Assembly (NCBI RefSeq): GCF_000972845.2
Contig: NC_040018.1
Span: 14,853,157-14,917,156, forward strand
DNA from: Larimichthys crocea
Lineage: Eukaryota > Chordata > Actinopteri > Sciaenidae
Direction of reading: 5' to 3'
DNA length: 64,000 bases
Shown here: piece by piece, positions 45,341 to 60,691 of the stretch
Numbering within the stretch: position 1 is the first letter of the stretch
Layout of the letters: every line of letters starts with the position of its first letter
The notes under the pieces: generated by a model
What the model was told of the DNA's origin: nothing
Database searches by the model: none
What the model saw: only the letters and a program-made list of their open reading frames with translations
Made by a program: the position numbers and the translations under genes

Positions 45341-45764
45341 AGCCTTCCTCAACTTTTCACATAATTCTCATGAAGGTTGATGTTTGAGATTTGTGGTTTA
45401 TTCACTAGTGGTGGAGACAACAGTTTGCACTAAAATCAGCTTGTGTGTTAATAATCCAACAACAATAGAAATTACTACTTACTTACATTATGTGTCGATG
45501 TGATATAAGCACTGTGCATGCTCAGTTTGTAAATATCTCTAAATGCAAACAGTATTTCATTTCAGATTTCGGAAAGGCTCCACTGGTGATCAGACGCCTC
45601 CTGCATCCTGACTGTTATGGAATTTGAGACGCCAGACACAAAGCACTGACTGCTCCTGCGTGATTCCCACTACTATCTTTTCCTCCACTTGGAGAATTTT
45701 AGACTTTTTTTTTTTACTTAGGTGTGTGTGAGGCTTGGCAGACCAAGTTATAGCTTGTTGACTC

Positions 45765-50516
<4,752 letters not shown>

Positions 50517-52814
50517 AAGGGACATTTTTATCGGCAACAGCAGTGTCCTTGTTGTTGAAGATGGGGGTGGGGGGGTGCTTAGTCCATTGCTGCTATTCTG
50601 AAATACTGGATAAAGATGAAGAAGCATCTCATTTTAAAAAAATCAACACCCACTATGGCATGCCACCCTGCTGTAGGGCTCTTTACTCAGTCAGGTTGTC
50701 ATCAGAGACACCCCACCTCACCTTTTCTTTTGTGTAACGTTAAATTGCATGTTTTATGTTTTCATGATGATTTTAACTTGCAGTGGGAGCGCGTTTTGAC
50801 AGATCAGCCGGGCGCCAGACAGAACGGCTTCCCCTGTCTCTGGGCTCTGTGTGGACAACACATTCCTGTCGTGTTTACAAGAGCTGACGGACTTTTGTAC
50901 AATGAGCTCTTATAATCAAATTGATTTTAATAATGGAATTGTACCAATTTGTGTATTTTATCTTGTCAAAGTAAATGTTTCTTATTGAAAATGACATGCT
51001 GTGGTTTCCAGGTCTAATCCACACACTGCTCATAGTGTGTCCACAAATTACATTAAGGGATAGTTTTGCATCATTAATGAGTGATGTGTTGACTGCAGCA
51101 CTGGGCAGTTCAAGTCTTGCTAATTTGTTGATTTCCAGTCTGTACCTCTGACTCTTTTTCCAGAGTTGGAAAAAGTCAGATGGCCCTTTAAAAAAAACCC
51201 ATTAACTGGCAGATGGACTGAAAACCACAGCAGTGTATCTCTTCAAACACTGTGCTCGGGTCTGCAGGGTGTCCAAGACGAGCAGAACCTCCACATTCAG
51301 GATATGAAAAGCCAAACTTGATTCCTTACAGTTGTGAAAATGCGACTCTGTGTGAATGTATGGAAAAATGGATGTAACGCACACAGACTTCAGTTTGCAC
51401 ATAATTTACATAAAACACTTTTGTGTTGATGCACAGTCTACAGACAGCTTGTTTGTCAGGAGGGAGAAGCCAACTAATCAAACTCTGAGTGTGAGGTTTG
51501 ATTTACTTGAATCAGTACACACCACTGCAGGCTTCATTTTTAGTCTTTTTTTTTTTTTTAACCTAGTGTGAGTTTTCTTTTGCTTTTTGGGCCAAATATA
51601 CACAACCTTAATTATCTTAACACTAATTAAAGATATTCATAACACAATTATTGAGATACTTAAAGGCTTTACTATTAAATGGTAATGAAGGGCAAAGATG
51701 AGTGGATTTATTTGATCAGACTGTAACACAGCTAATAATCTTGTGTACATTGTAAAAATGTTATAATCTTTAATTCGAGTGAGGTTCAAGACTTGACAGT
51801 TGTTTTTTTTTACTGTTATTCCAGGTTGATAAACACCAGAAATGTACAGTGTTTCATTTGTGGACACGAGGGACAGAGAATGTAAAAGAGATTGTTTTTT
51901 TTTTATTATGGAGAAGCCATTATGTCACAGTGTTGGACTAAATACACTTCTGAGTAAGGGACAGAAGCTATAGTCAAAACAATAATGTTGCCTGTGACCT
52001 GTATAAAAACAGTGTTGGACTGTTTTTATTTTATTAAAAAATAATAATCTTGCAATCATTGTTGGAATATAAATAGTCTTTATGGTTTGGTGTCGAACCA
52101 TTTGTGTCAATTTATTTGAACCTTTTGGTGCTACAGACAAGTTTGTCTTGTCATGAGTGATGAATGTCAGATGCATTTATGATTTGTCAGTGTTTTACTG
52201 TGTTTTCATGGTAAAGATGTAGTTTTCTTTTCCCTCTCCAATGCATTTGTTCAAGAATCATGTTTGTAAGTTAACTTTGTGTGTGAGACAACAGGAAACA
52301 TTCATGTTCATTGCAAGTTTTAATAGAAATACAAGTGTGTGAAATACAAATAAATGAATCACAATCAAAGCATGTGAACAAATCTGACAATCCATGTTAC
52401 TGGCAGTTCTTTTAATAAAGACACAAATGGAAGTGGAATGAAGTTTGAGCATTGTCATTTACACTCTGAACAATCATGTCTTATCTATTTACAGTGGCAC
52501 AGAAAACAGTTTCATGCACCTTATGGACAACAAACGGTCCAAAATTATCTTCCCTGAGAAAAAAGTACCAAGTAAGAATGCAATGATTATAGATTTTGAT
52601 TTGACAATTATAATCTGATGAAAAAAAAAATCTGTTTCATGTTAATTGTCATTTATCCCACAACATAGTGCCATCTGCAGCTCTTAATTCACCGCTACAT
52701 CGTTAATTGGAAGTGACAGAAACACTCGGTGTAGCCGGGTTATTTTTAATAATGAAATCTGTTAATCGCTGCATCCCTACTAACAAGTGAAGAGTGCAGG
52801 TATGACATTGTGGC
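50517..52814. other. Convergent intergenic region between slc38a7 and the cathepsin gene
   Basis: Two genes converge here, so this 2.3 kb should hold both 3' UTRs. Plus-strand AATAAA is at 52414-52419 and ATTAAA near 51627; minus-strand signals (TTTATT on plus) occur near 52110 and 51705. I cannot decide which are used. No coding exon was seen. Confidence 0.5.
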
Positions 52815-55800
52815 TCAGTAGGATCCGTTTGTTATGAAAGACTGGAACATGTGAAAAGCTGGACCTGGAGCCCACTGAGGAACCATGTGACCCGCACCCT
52901 GAAACAGACAGGACAGCAGTATTTCACAATAATGCAAACATATAAATAAAACAGACACTAAACAACACACTGATGGTTACCTTGACTGTCAGAAAAGTAA
53001 TGTTTCCATACTGCTCATAGAAGCCAGCAATCTGGTCGTCATAAATCCAGGACTGGTAGTCAGTGGTCGGCTGAGAACAACATTTATTAGTGAGAAGCGT
53101 ATCTGACTGTACTTTTGATTGTTTTTCCAAAAATCAAAGATTGTACCTTCAGGCCGAGGTCTTCCACAAACCACTTGTCTCCCAGGAAGTTGCAGGCCAT
53201 GTCGGTGTCTCCGTTGTAGACGAGCACCCGCAGTTTTAGAGAGAGGAGCTTCAGATACACATCCTTCACTGTTGGGTACAGTCTGGTGTAATTCCCTCCA
53301 ACAGCATCACTTCAAAGAGGACAAAAGGTTTTATTATGATTTGGCTTATGTCACATGTCCAAAACTACTTCAAGGTGTTCAAAACAGCAGTAAAAAAAAG
53401 AAAAAAAAAGGCAAATTTAGTTAAAAAAAGCTAAATTTTATAGAAGCATAAAACGTATTTTGTTTCATAAAATCTCCTGTCTGGTTTGTTGGTCTGTCTG
53501 TCGCTCCATCACTTTGCTCCAAACTAAAATCTTAAACATTCCCATCAACCTCAGCTGTACTTTTATTGGCAAATGCCAACTAACAATCCAAACAAACGAG
53601 AACATTATATTTTCTTGAAATTAGCAAGTTAGCATCTGCAATACGCCCCTATTTGATCATTTATTAAAACTGCTCCTGTGAGTAAGCTGCTCATGTGGCA
53701 AACTGTGGCTCTAAACTTTTCATGTTGTTCTTGGTTAATATGGTCACTTTATTCTAGGTATAGCTCTATAAATAAAGATCTGGCTGCGGCTCAGAAGGTA
53801 GAGTAGGTTGTCCACTATTCAGATTATCTGCGGTTCAAACCCTGTCTCGAACCTCCAGTGTATGTCGAAATGTCCTCGATACTGAACCCCAAATTGCTCC
53901 TGAAGGTTGTGCCATCAGTGTGTGAATGCATGATATGTAGTGTAAAAGTGCTTTGAGTGGTCAAAAGACTAGGAAGGCGTTGTATTGCAATACAAGCAGT
54001 ATCCACGAACACACTGGAGTCACCAGCCAGTGACCAACTAAAAGACACAGCAGTTATCTGATTACATTCTTATTTTGCTGTAACATACTTGCAGATGTCC
54101 CATGGTGGCAGTATATCTGGAATGTGTAAAGCTTTCCTCACGTCGCCTCTGTTCAGCCAATTCATTTGAGCTGTGCTGTTGATGCAGGGAGGGACTTTTC
54201 TCAGAGACACGGTGGGAGGCAATTGATCTGAAAACTTCATTCAAGATTTTTTTATCGTTAACGCTACAGGACAAGAAGAAGAATATGAAGCACAGGTTTT
54301 GAGGACCATGTTCAGCGAGGGAAATGCTCACCTTGTAGGTGTGTGAGAGTTTCCGGTAGTTCCTGAAGAGGTGGCTCATGGTCATCTCATAGCCTTTGTG
54401 GAAACTTCTGCCACCCTCACAATCCAAATACAGGGCATACTCATTAACCCCGCTATTATATACAATACCAAAGGCTACGTCAACCTAAAAAGGGAGGCAG
54501 GGACAAAGTAAAATCTTAATCAGTCATCCGGTAGCACTACAAAAGCCTGGCTGATTTCTGATGAAATGGTGAAAACATACAAATATCCTGCAGGTTGATG
54601 AACTGGAGTTAAAGAAGTTACAGTTCCCCTTGTCACAGCAGTTTATGTTCAGGTCACGCCACAAACTGCACATAACAGATTTAAAATGACAGCCACTGTG
54701 TTAACTACATACAAGTTATTTGCATTACAACTTATTCACTTGGCAGTATTTAAGTATCTGTATATTGTTGTCGAACAGCAGCAAAATCAAATTGGAGTTT
54801 GTGCATCATTGCTGAATGAACCAGGGGAACACAGCTTCCCCTGCATCAAAGCACCACTTACTCTTCTCCAAAGAGGCCATGGTAGTAACCAAAGTAGATC
54901 AAACTCTGGTCATTGAGATCAAAGCTACTGATACCATTCCCCACTGCAAAGCCCTGAAAATAAAAATAAATTCAAAGATAAATGTTGGTAGTTAAGATAA
55001 CAGCCTGCTTTACTGCAGTTTCACAAGAATGTCTGAAAGGCCAAATAAAATACTTTATCATGAAACAGGTTGTGGTACTGATACTGAGCAGGTGATGGTG
55101 CTGATGAGTCAAACATCTGGGGCTTTGTTGCATGAAGCGTCTCACCTTGAAGTTGATTTTGGCTTTTCCAGTAGCCACACGCAGGCTGAGGGTTGGTGCA
55201 TAAATTCCACCGTAACTTTCCCCAAAGATGAAGAACTCATTTTGAGTGAAGTTTGGGAACTTGGTAAAGAAACTCTGCAAGGCTCTGTAATTATCATCAG
55301 CAACCTGAGAGGAGAGCATGTTAGTTGTAAAGACTGTTTGTTTCTAAGATTTCTTTTATTCTTCCAGGGAGTCAGCCTGAACTCACCCGGTCATCATCAG
55401 TGGCGTAGTCTTTGTCATCAGAGTAGGAATACCCCACTCCTGCAGGAGATTCTACATACAGCACATTGGCAATCTTGTTCCAGCTGAACGTGTTCTCATA
55501 CAGTGTGGCCCCGTCATCATTTACCTGAAAAGGAAAGTCAACCATTCAGAGTCACTTTCATTCAGTGCATAGTTAGTTATTCACAAAGTTATCACGCTCA
55601 CATGAAATGGACCATTCTCTGACAGGAATCCATCCAGCGAGCTGCAACCTGGGCCTCCATTCAGCCAGAGCACCAGAGGGTCTTTGACTGGGTCCCTCTG
55701 AGAGGTCACAAACCTGCAGGAGAAGAGGAGAACCAGGCTTACAAACTTCATGACATGCTGAGAGGTCACACAACTTTAGCCTTACTCAAAATTACCCGTG

Positions 55801-56159
55801 GCGCTCCAAATGCGCACACAATTGACAATACTAACAACACTTGCGTCAAAGGACTAATCTTTTTTTAGAAAGGAGAACTACGCAACGTTTCACTTCAATG
55901 CGAGCTGATGACAAGTTTAGGTGGAGATCGGAGGTGTGGCTAATTAAGGAACCGTAAAAACAAAAAAACATTTAGATGCTGCTTCTTACCAATAATGGAA
56001 AAACTTTCCCGGCCGTGCCTGGAGGTATCCCGACCACTGACGAAAGTTGGGCTTGAACGTCATACCTGGCAGGTAAGTTACCTCATCAGGAGCGTACTGA
56101 GCCCGAGAGCCGAGCTGAAACACAGCCAGCAAACACACCAACAGACCCCCGGCGGACAT
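52815..56159 (-). CDS. ctsa: Cathepsin A-like lysosomal serine carboxypeptidase
   Basis: S10 family serine carboxypeptidase; human cathepsin A trims C-terminal residues in lysosomes and protects beta-galactosidase and neuraminidase 1. Exons in transcript order: 56159-55990, 55713-55602, 55524-55387, 55304-55146, 54953-54862, 54665-54581, 54484-54332, 54227-54089, 53309-53147, 53070-52981, 52898-52815. Signal peptide [20 protein letters not shown]; another ATG lies 13 codons upstream. Catalytic triad: Ser170 in GESYGG, Asp in [11 protein letters not shown], His in GAGHMVP; the substrate-binding [10 protein letters not shown] is intact. The 11 exons total 1385 nt, one short of a multiple of three. 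The conflict sits between 54332 and 54227, where a phase-0 donor meets a phase-1 acceptor. About 461 aa are expected. It may be a fish paralogue rather than the strict CTSA orthologue. Confidence 0.9.
53778..54010 (+). mobile_element. tRNA-derived SINE in a cathepsin gene intron
   Basis: Head resembles a tRNA: degenerate A box CTCAGAAGGTAGAGTAGG and intact B box GGTTCAAACCC at about 53832. The body reads AACCCCAAATTGCTCCTGAA, TGTGCCATCAGTGTGTGAAT and GTGCTTTGAGTGGTCAAAAG, known to me as a widespread percomorph SINE. The tail is diverged. It lies antisense to the host gene, in the 779-nt intron between exons 8 and 9. Confidence 0.85.
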
Positions 56160-56297
56160 CACTGAAGCAAACTCACTTATAACAACAGTGAAGAACACTA
56201 CTCATCAGTTTCAGAGACAAGCGAGACGGCTTTGAGTCCGCAAACTCTCTCCGACACCTCTCATCGGCTGCTCGGCGTTAACAAATCAAACCAGAGC

Positions 56298-56328
56298 GTC
56301 ATGTGACTGCTTCTGGGTGTCATGTGAC
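56298..56328. promoter_or_regulatory. Tandem M-box/CLEAR-like sites upstream of the cathepsin gene
   Basis: Two identical GTCATGTGAC decamers at 56298-56307 and 56319-56328, starting 21 bp apart, about 140-170 bp upstream of the cathepsin ATG. TCATGTGA is the M-box bound by MITF/TFE factors and differs from the CLEAR palindrome by one base. They also lie about 1 kb upstream of the divergent E2F gene. Function is inferred. Confidence 0.65.
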
Positions 56329-57314
56329 CAGCGCCTAACTCCAGGCGGAAGTCCTGAACTATAATTTAACTATTTAAAATGGACTAACTCTATCCAAACA
56401 CATAAATAATCGATACCGTATTTTTTATATATATAAAAAAAAATATATAAAATTAATACACGCTTTTTTAAAAATCGTAAAAAAATATAATTTTAAAATA
56501 ACACAATATCAAATTGATTTCTCATTGAGTAGAATCAAATCTGAATGTGAATAAAATAGACATTAATTAAAGAACGGACTTAATATTTATCCTAATTAGC
56601 CCTTTTAAAGTTTTCTTTTAATTTAGCCAGAGGGTATTTTAAATTTGGGCTTTTATTGTGAAGGCGGGTAAATGTTGCTAGCGGAAAAAAATACGCGCCT
56701 TACCCAGTTGGAGGGTGAAATAACGTTATCAGTAAAGTTGGGACACAGCCGTGAAGCTTGGTTTCAGACTAGTATTGACGTGAAGATAAATGTACCTCTT
56801 CATTTGAACTCGTATCTCAGGTTAAAATAAGTTACCGTCGCTTGTTGTTGTTCGTATTGCTAGTGTTAGCTCAGCAGCCGGTCCGCACAGCGCTCCAGGT
56901 AAAAACAGTTCATTCTCAAAGTTTTCATGCTTGGCGCTAAGGCCGTGCAGATAAGTCTGTTTGTGTGCATGTGCAAGCTCTCTTTCGAACAAACCAAAGT
57001 TACACGATAAGTTAAATACTTAGTATAAACACTAGCTGTGCACGAGTGAAAAAGATACACGCAATGTTGTTGTTTCCGGTACGAACCTTTTCACAATAAA
57101 TCGGCGGCAGAGACCGAGTGAAAGAGTTCATAGCATTTTTTTGTTCTTCCCAAAATTGTTCTTTTCACAATATCAGTGAAATAGTCAGGCATACGACGTA
57201 TTCTTCATACAGACAACATTTTATTCCAAAGTAAAATCTAAGTAAATGTGCTCACAAACAGCACAGCAGGGGGAGGCTCCCGGGTTTATTTGTTTTCCTC
57301 TCTCGTCCCGCAGA
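56329..57314. other. Divergent promoter region and 5' UTR exon of the E2F gene
   Basis: The left part (56380-56600) is extremely AT-rich. A GC-richer block near 56650-56900 ends in CGCTCCAG|GTAAAA, a plausible donor at 56899 closing a non-coding first exon. The coding exon begins after CCCGCAG at 57313, with the start codon two bases in. I see no TATA box placed convincingly. Confidence 0.45.
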
Positions 57315-60300
57315 ATGGATCCTGAAAGTACACCAACTAGTCCAGTCGGAGACTGCACCGTGGTAGAGCAGAACCCCAAATATCAGAGGAGTCTGAGGAG
57401 TCTTAACGTGCTCGCCACGAGGTTTGTCATGCTGCTGCAAGAAGCTGAAGGCGGTGTGCTGGACATCAAAGATGTAAGTGAGCTGACATACAGCAACAAG
57501 CACTGATGCTGCTACTGCAGATGTGTTATGATGATATTTGCACAATGAATAAAGTAACACTTTTTAGATTTATTTTTGCTGGGTCTGTTGTACAATGTAT
57601 AAACATGTATCTGTATCTGTATTTGTGTATTTTGCCTCCCTCCATTATCAGTGTGGGAAAATGTAGACTAGAAAAGGATTTAAACCACTACTGCATTTTG
57701 GCTGCAGCAGTGTGAGCCACTAAAAAAAAGCATTGGCTGTGTTTTTTTTAATTTTTTTTATTTTTTGAATGTGTGTGTGTATTTTAGATTGTATCTGCTC
57801 TGAAATGTTCAGAAAATTGCATTTAGTTCCTTTGACTCACTTTTTTTGTGCTCACTAACTCCCTCCCTTCATTCATTTTTTATGTCACTTGACCATAGAA
57901 ATTAAGTTATAATGAAGAAACAAGTGACACAGAGACAAACAAAGTTATGCCAAGTTGGCACATGTAAGGAAAAGGGCTATAGGTTTCATATCAAAAACAC
58001 ATTGATAAGGAAGCTACAGCAGTTTTTGTTGAGCCGTGGAAAAAGGGCTGTATTTGAGTGTTGTGGTCACAAACCACAGCCAACAAATTTTACTTTTTCT
58101 GCCTTTAAGTGCTTGAGTTTACATTCACTGTAAATGATCTCTGAATGTTTCAGTACAGTTGGCCAGCAGATCCTCTGAGACACTAAATCATAAACTGTGT
58201 GCAAGTTGCACAGAATATATGATATATTACAAATGTGTGTGTGTGTGTGTGTGTGTGTTCTTTCAGGCTGTCCGCATCCTGGCTGTCGGACAGAAAAGGC
58301 GAATCTACGACATCACAAATGTGCTTGAGGGTGTTGGTCTGATTGTGAAAATTTCCAAAAGCGTTGTAAAGTGGAAGTAAGTTTTTAACTCGGCCTGCTT
58401 GTGTACATGCATTTAGACAGGCTTCTGTACCAAGAGTGTGTTGCAAAATATATTTTACAATATTATACTTGTTCTTTTTCTCAATAAGGGGGTCATTGCC
58501 AGGAGAAAATTCATGCGAGTTAACCAAAAGACTGATAGAGTTAAAGTCTGAGCTGGAGGACTTGGAGCAGAAGGAATATATGTTGGATCAGCAGAAATTT
58601 TGGGTTGAACAGAGCATCAGGAACACAACAGAAGACTGCAGAAAATATCCTTTTTACAAGCAAAGAGTGCAGAAATGTATGCATTTGTTGGAATGCTTCA
58701 CCTTTCCTGTTTTAACAGTGAATTTATATTTTCTCAAATTCAATGTAATTTATTTATTCACTTATGACACAAGTGCACCTTAACTCAAATCAACTCTGAG
58801 CTATGTGAATCATCATGATATCTGCAACTGCTTCAGTGGTAATGTATCACTCTTTTTTTGGGAGAAAATCCAAGTAGGATTCTTAAGCTCAGAACAGGCG
58901 AGATGAAGAGTTAGGTTGAGGCTCAGAATCAGCGGGTGTTTTGGGGATTCAGTGTATTTTTCTAGTTGGACTAATGTCAACACAGCTGTCATGATGGCAC
59001 TTAATCACCACAACAGCTGAAATTGTTGGAGTTTGTTCAGAGTAAGGACAATAAGAGACACTTTTTTTACTAAAAATATAAAAAGAGCAGACTAAATTGT
59101 TGACATTTGACCAAAGATTTCTCCTCTTTCTTCAGGCCACACTCTCTTGGCAGTACAAGCTCCATCTGGCACACAGTTAGATGTTCCCATTCCCAAAGCT
59201 GTAAGTCCTGCATCAGTAGAGCCGACTGTTGTTTCTTCTTTTTGCTTTTCTTTAATTAAGAAGGGATGATTTCAGTATGATGATTTATACTTCCAGGTCC
59301 AGAACAGCCCAGCAAAGTACCAGATCCACATGAAAAGCATCAATGGGCCAATAGATGTTGTTCTTCTTAACAAACACTCCGACAGCTCTGTTCCTGTTGT
59401 GCTGCCAGTCCCACCACCAGAAGACATTTTACGGAGTGCCAAATCAGCCATGTTCACTTCAGACAAGACAGACTGCAGTATGACACCATGTCAGGCTTCA
59501 GATAATACAAAACATAGCACTAAATCTACACAGATGGCCATGGAGGACATGCAAAATCTTCAGTCACCGTCATTTATAAATGGCAAGTCTAACAGAACTG
59601 ATGTGTCTGGATGTGAGTATTTTAGTTTGCACATTTTCTGATGTGTGTGTTTGTTGATCTGCCACTGGAAGGGAAACCTAATACTCAACAGTACCTATAT
59701 ATTGATCTAAAGTCTAGATTGAAGAATATATGTCTTTACCTTAAACTTCAGGGGCATGCAGAGCAAAGCACACTGGTTTCACTGGAGATTGGAATTATGA
59801 ATAATTTAATTTATAGTTTTAATACAACATTTATTGATAACCCTGAATAGATTAGTATGTGACCAACATTACTGAAGATAAAATAGCTTTTTAGAGTTGC
59901 AAGTTCCTCTTATCTGAACCAAGGAAGAGATAACGCAGGTTCTTCCTTTTATAGAGTGATAAAAACAGTTTATTAGCTCATATCTATCTCAGTGGTTTCT
60001 GGTTCTGCGGTGTCTTTCTTTGCATCTTTGATTTTTTTTTTCTTGCTCACGTTACTGCCTCATGCATGTTACTTTCATTGCTGAAGAGTTTTGACATTGT
60101 TTTTTTTTTAAAAACTCTTTGTTTCCAGTACGTGATCTTTCAAAAGAACTTGAGGATCTACTACAGCCCACCAAAGGTAGGGCCCTCGTTACCTCATATC
60201 TTGTATCTCTGTATTATTTATGTTCATTCAATTTTTATATGAGTTTATTTGACTTTACGAATGTATGATCAAGTATGTCCTCCCTCACTTTGTAGAAAAA

Positions 60301-60380
60301 ATGAATTCACATCTAATCACAGAGCTTATGGCCTCTGAGGGTAAGTGCATTTTATTTTCTGAACTCATATGTTTATATCC

Positions 60381-60439
<59 letters not shown>

Positions 60440-60591
60440 TTTATATCTAATCATGTTTTTATCTCTGCTCCTCAGTTTTTTCTCCGCTCCTCCGTCTATC
60501 TCCACCCCCATCTGAACAGGAGTACGCCTACAATATAGATGAGAGTGAAGGCCTCTGCGACCTCTTCGACATCCCTATGCTCAATGTTTGA
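57315..60591 (+). CDS. Divergent E2F4/E2F5-type transcription factor
   Basis: E2F4/5 proteins pair with DP factors, bind E2F sites and recruit p107/p130 to repress cell-cycle genes. Coding exons: 57315-57473, 58267-58376, 58489-58644, 58795-58838, 59136-59200, 59297-59612, 60129-60176, 60296-60340, 60476-60591; 352 codons plus TGA. The intron at 58645-58794 is AT-AC. Winged helix at about residues 24-90 includes [14 protein letters not shown]; coiled-coil dimerisation segment about 95-135 (KLxELKxELxxLEQKE type); marked box about 145-210 ([32 protein letters not shown]); pocket-protein site at the C-terminus, [13 protein letters not shown]. It lacks the serine run of human E2F4. Position 61 is Gly where family members have Arg (AVGQKRR), and the wing reads [11 protein letters not shown]. 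Marked-box wording is nearer E2F5, while the tail and synteny favour E2F4, so I leave the symbol open. Confidence 0.92.
58234..58258 (+). repeat. (TG)n microsatellite at an E2F gene splice acceptor
   Basis: About 12 TG units, directly followed by TTCTTTCAG and exon 2 at 58267. The repeat replaces most of the usual polypyrimidine tract. Confidence 0.95.
58645..58794 (+). other. U12-type AT-AC intron of the E2F gene
   Basis: The 150-nt intron starts ATATCCTTTT, the U12 AT-AC donor consensus, and ends AAATCAAC. A branch-site match CCTTAAC lies at 58778-58784, its branch adenosine about 11 nt from the acceptor, the spacing typical of minor introns. Joining at these points gives the codon AA|T and continues into [13 protein letters not shown], which aligns with the LAYVTHEDICRCF block of E2F4. 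No GT-AG alternative restores this frame. Confidence 0.93.
60381..60439 (+). repeat. (ATAG)n microsatellite in the last E2F gene intron
   Basis: About 14-15 tetranucleotide units, ending roughly 36 nt before the last coding exon (60476). Confidence 0.95.
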
Positions 60592-60685
60592 CCATAAACT
60601 CTTGTGTTAATACTCAAAAAGTAAATATATTTTTACAACAAAATGGACATCGTTGTTTTTAAATTGTTATGTGATTATAACAAAT

Positions 60686-60691
60686 AATAAA
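60686..60691 (+). terminator. E2F gene polyadenylation signal
   Basis: AATAAA about 95 nt after the TGA stop, implying a very short 3' UTR. Motif-based. Confidence 0.6.

Noticed and set aside
53787..53860. Possible tRNA gene (A-box and B-box-like motifs)
   Set aside because: The A box is degenerate, stems do not pair well, and the sequence continues into a typical SINE body. It is a tRNA-derived SINE.
55029..55487. 152-codon plus-strand frame
   Set aside because: Antisense shadow of cathepsin exons 3-4, whose minus-strand reading has clear homology and splice sites.
57246..57314. In-frame upstream start for the E2F gene
   Set aside because: The extension lies before a good acceptor (CCCGCAG) and shows no similarity to the family; the start at 57315 directly follows that acceptor.
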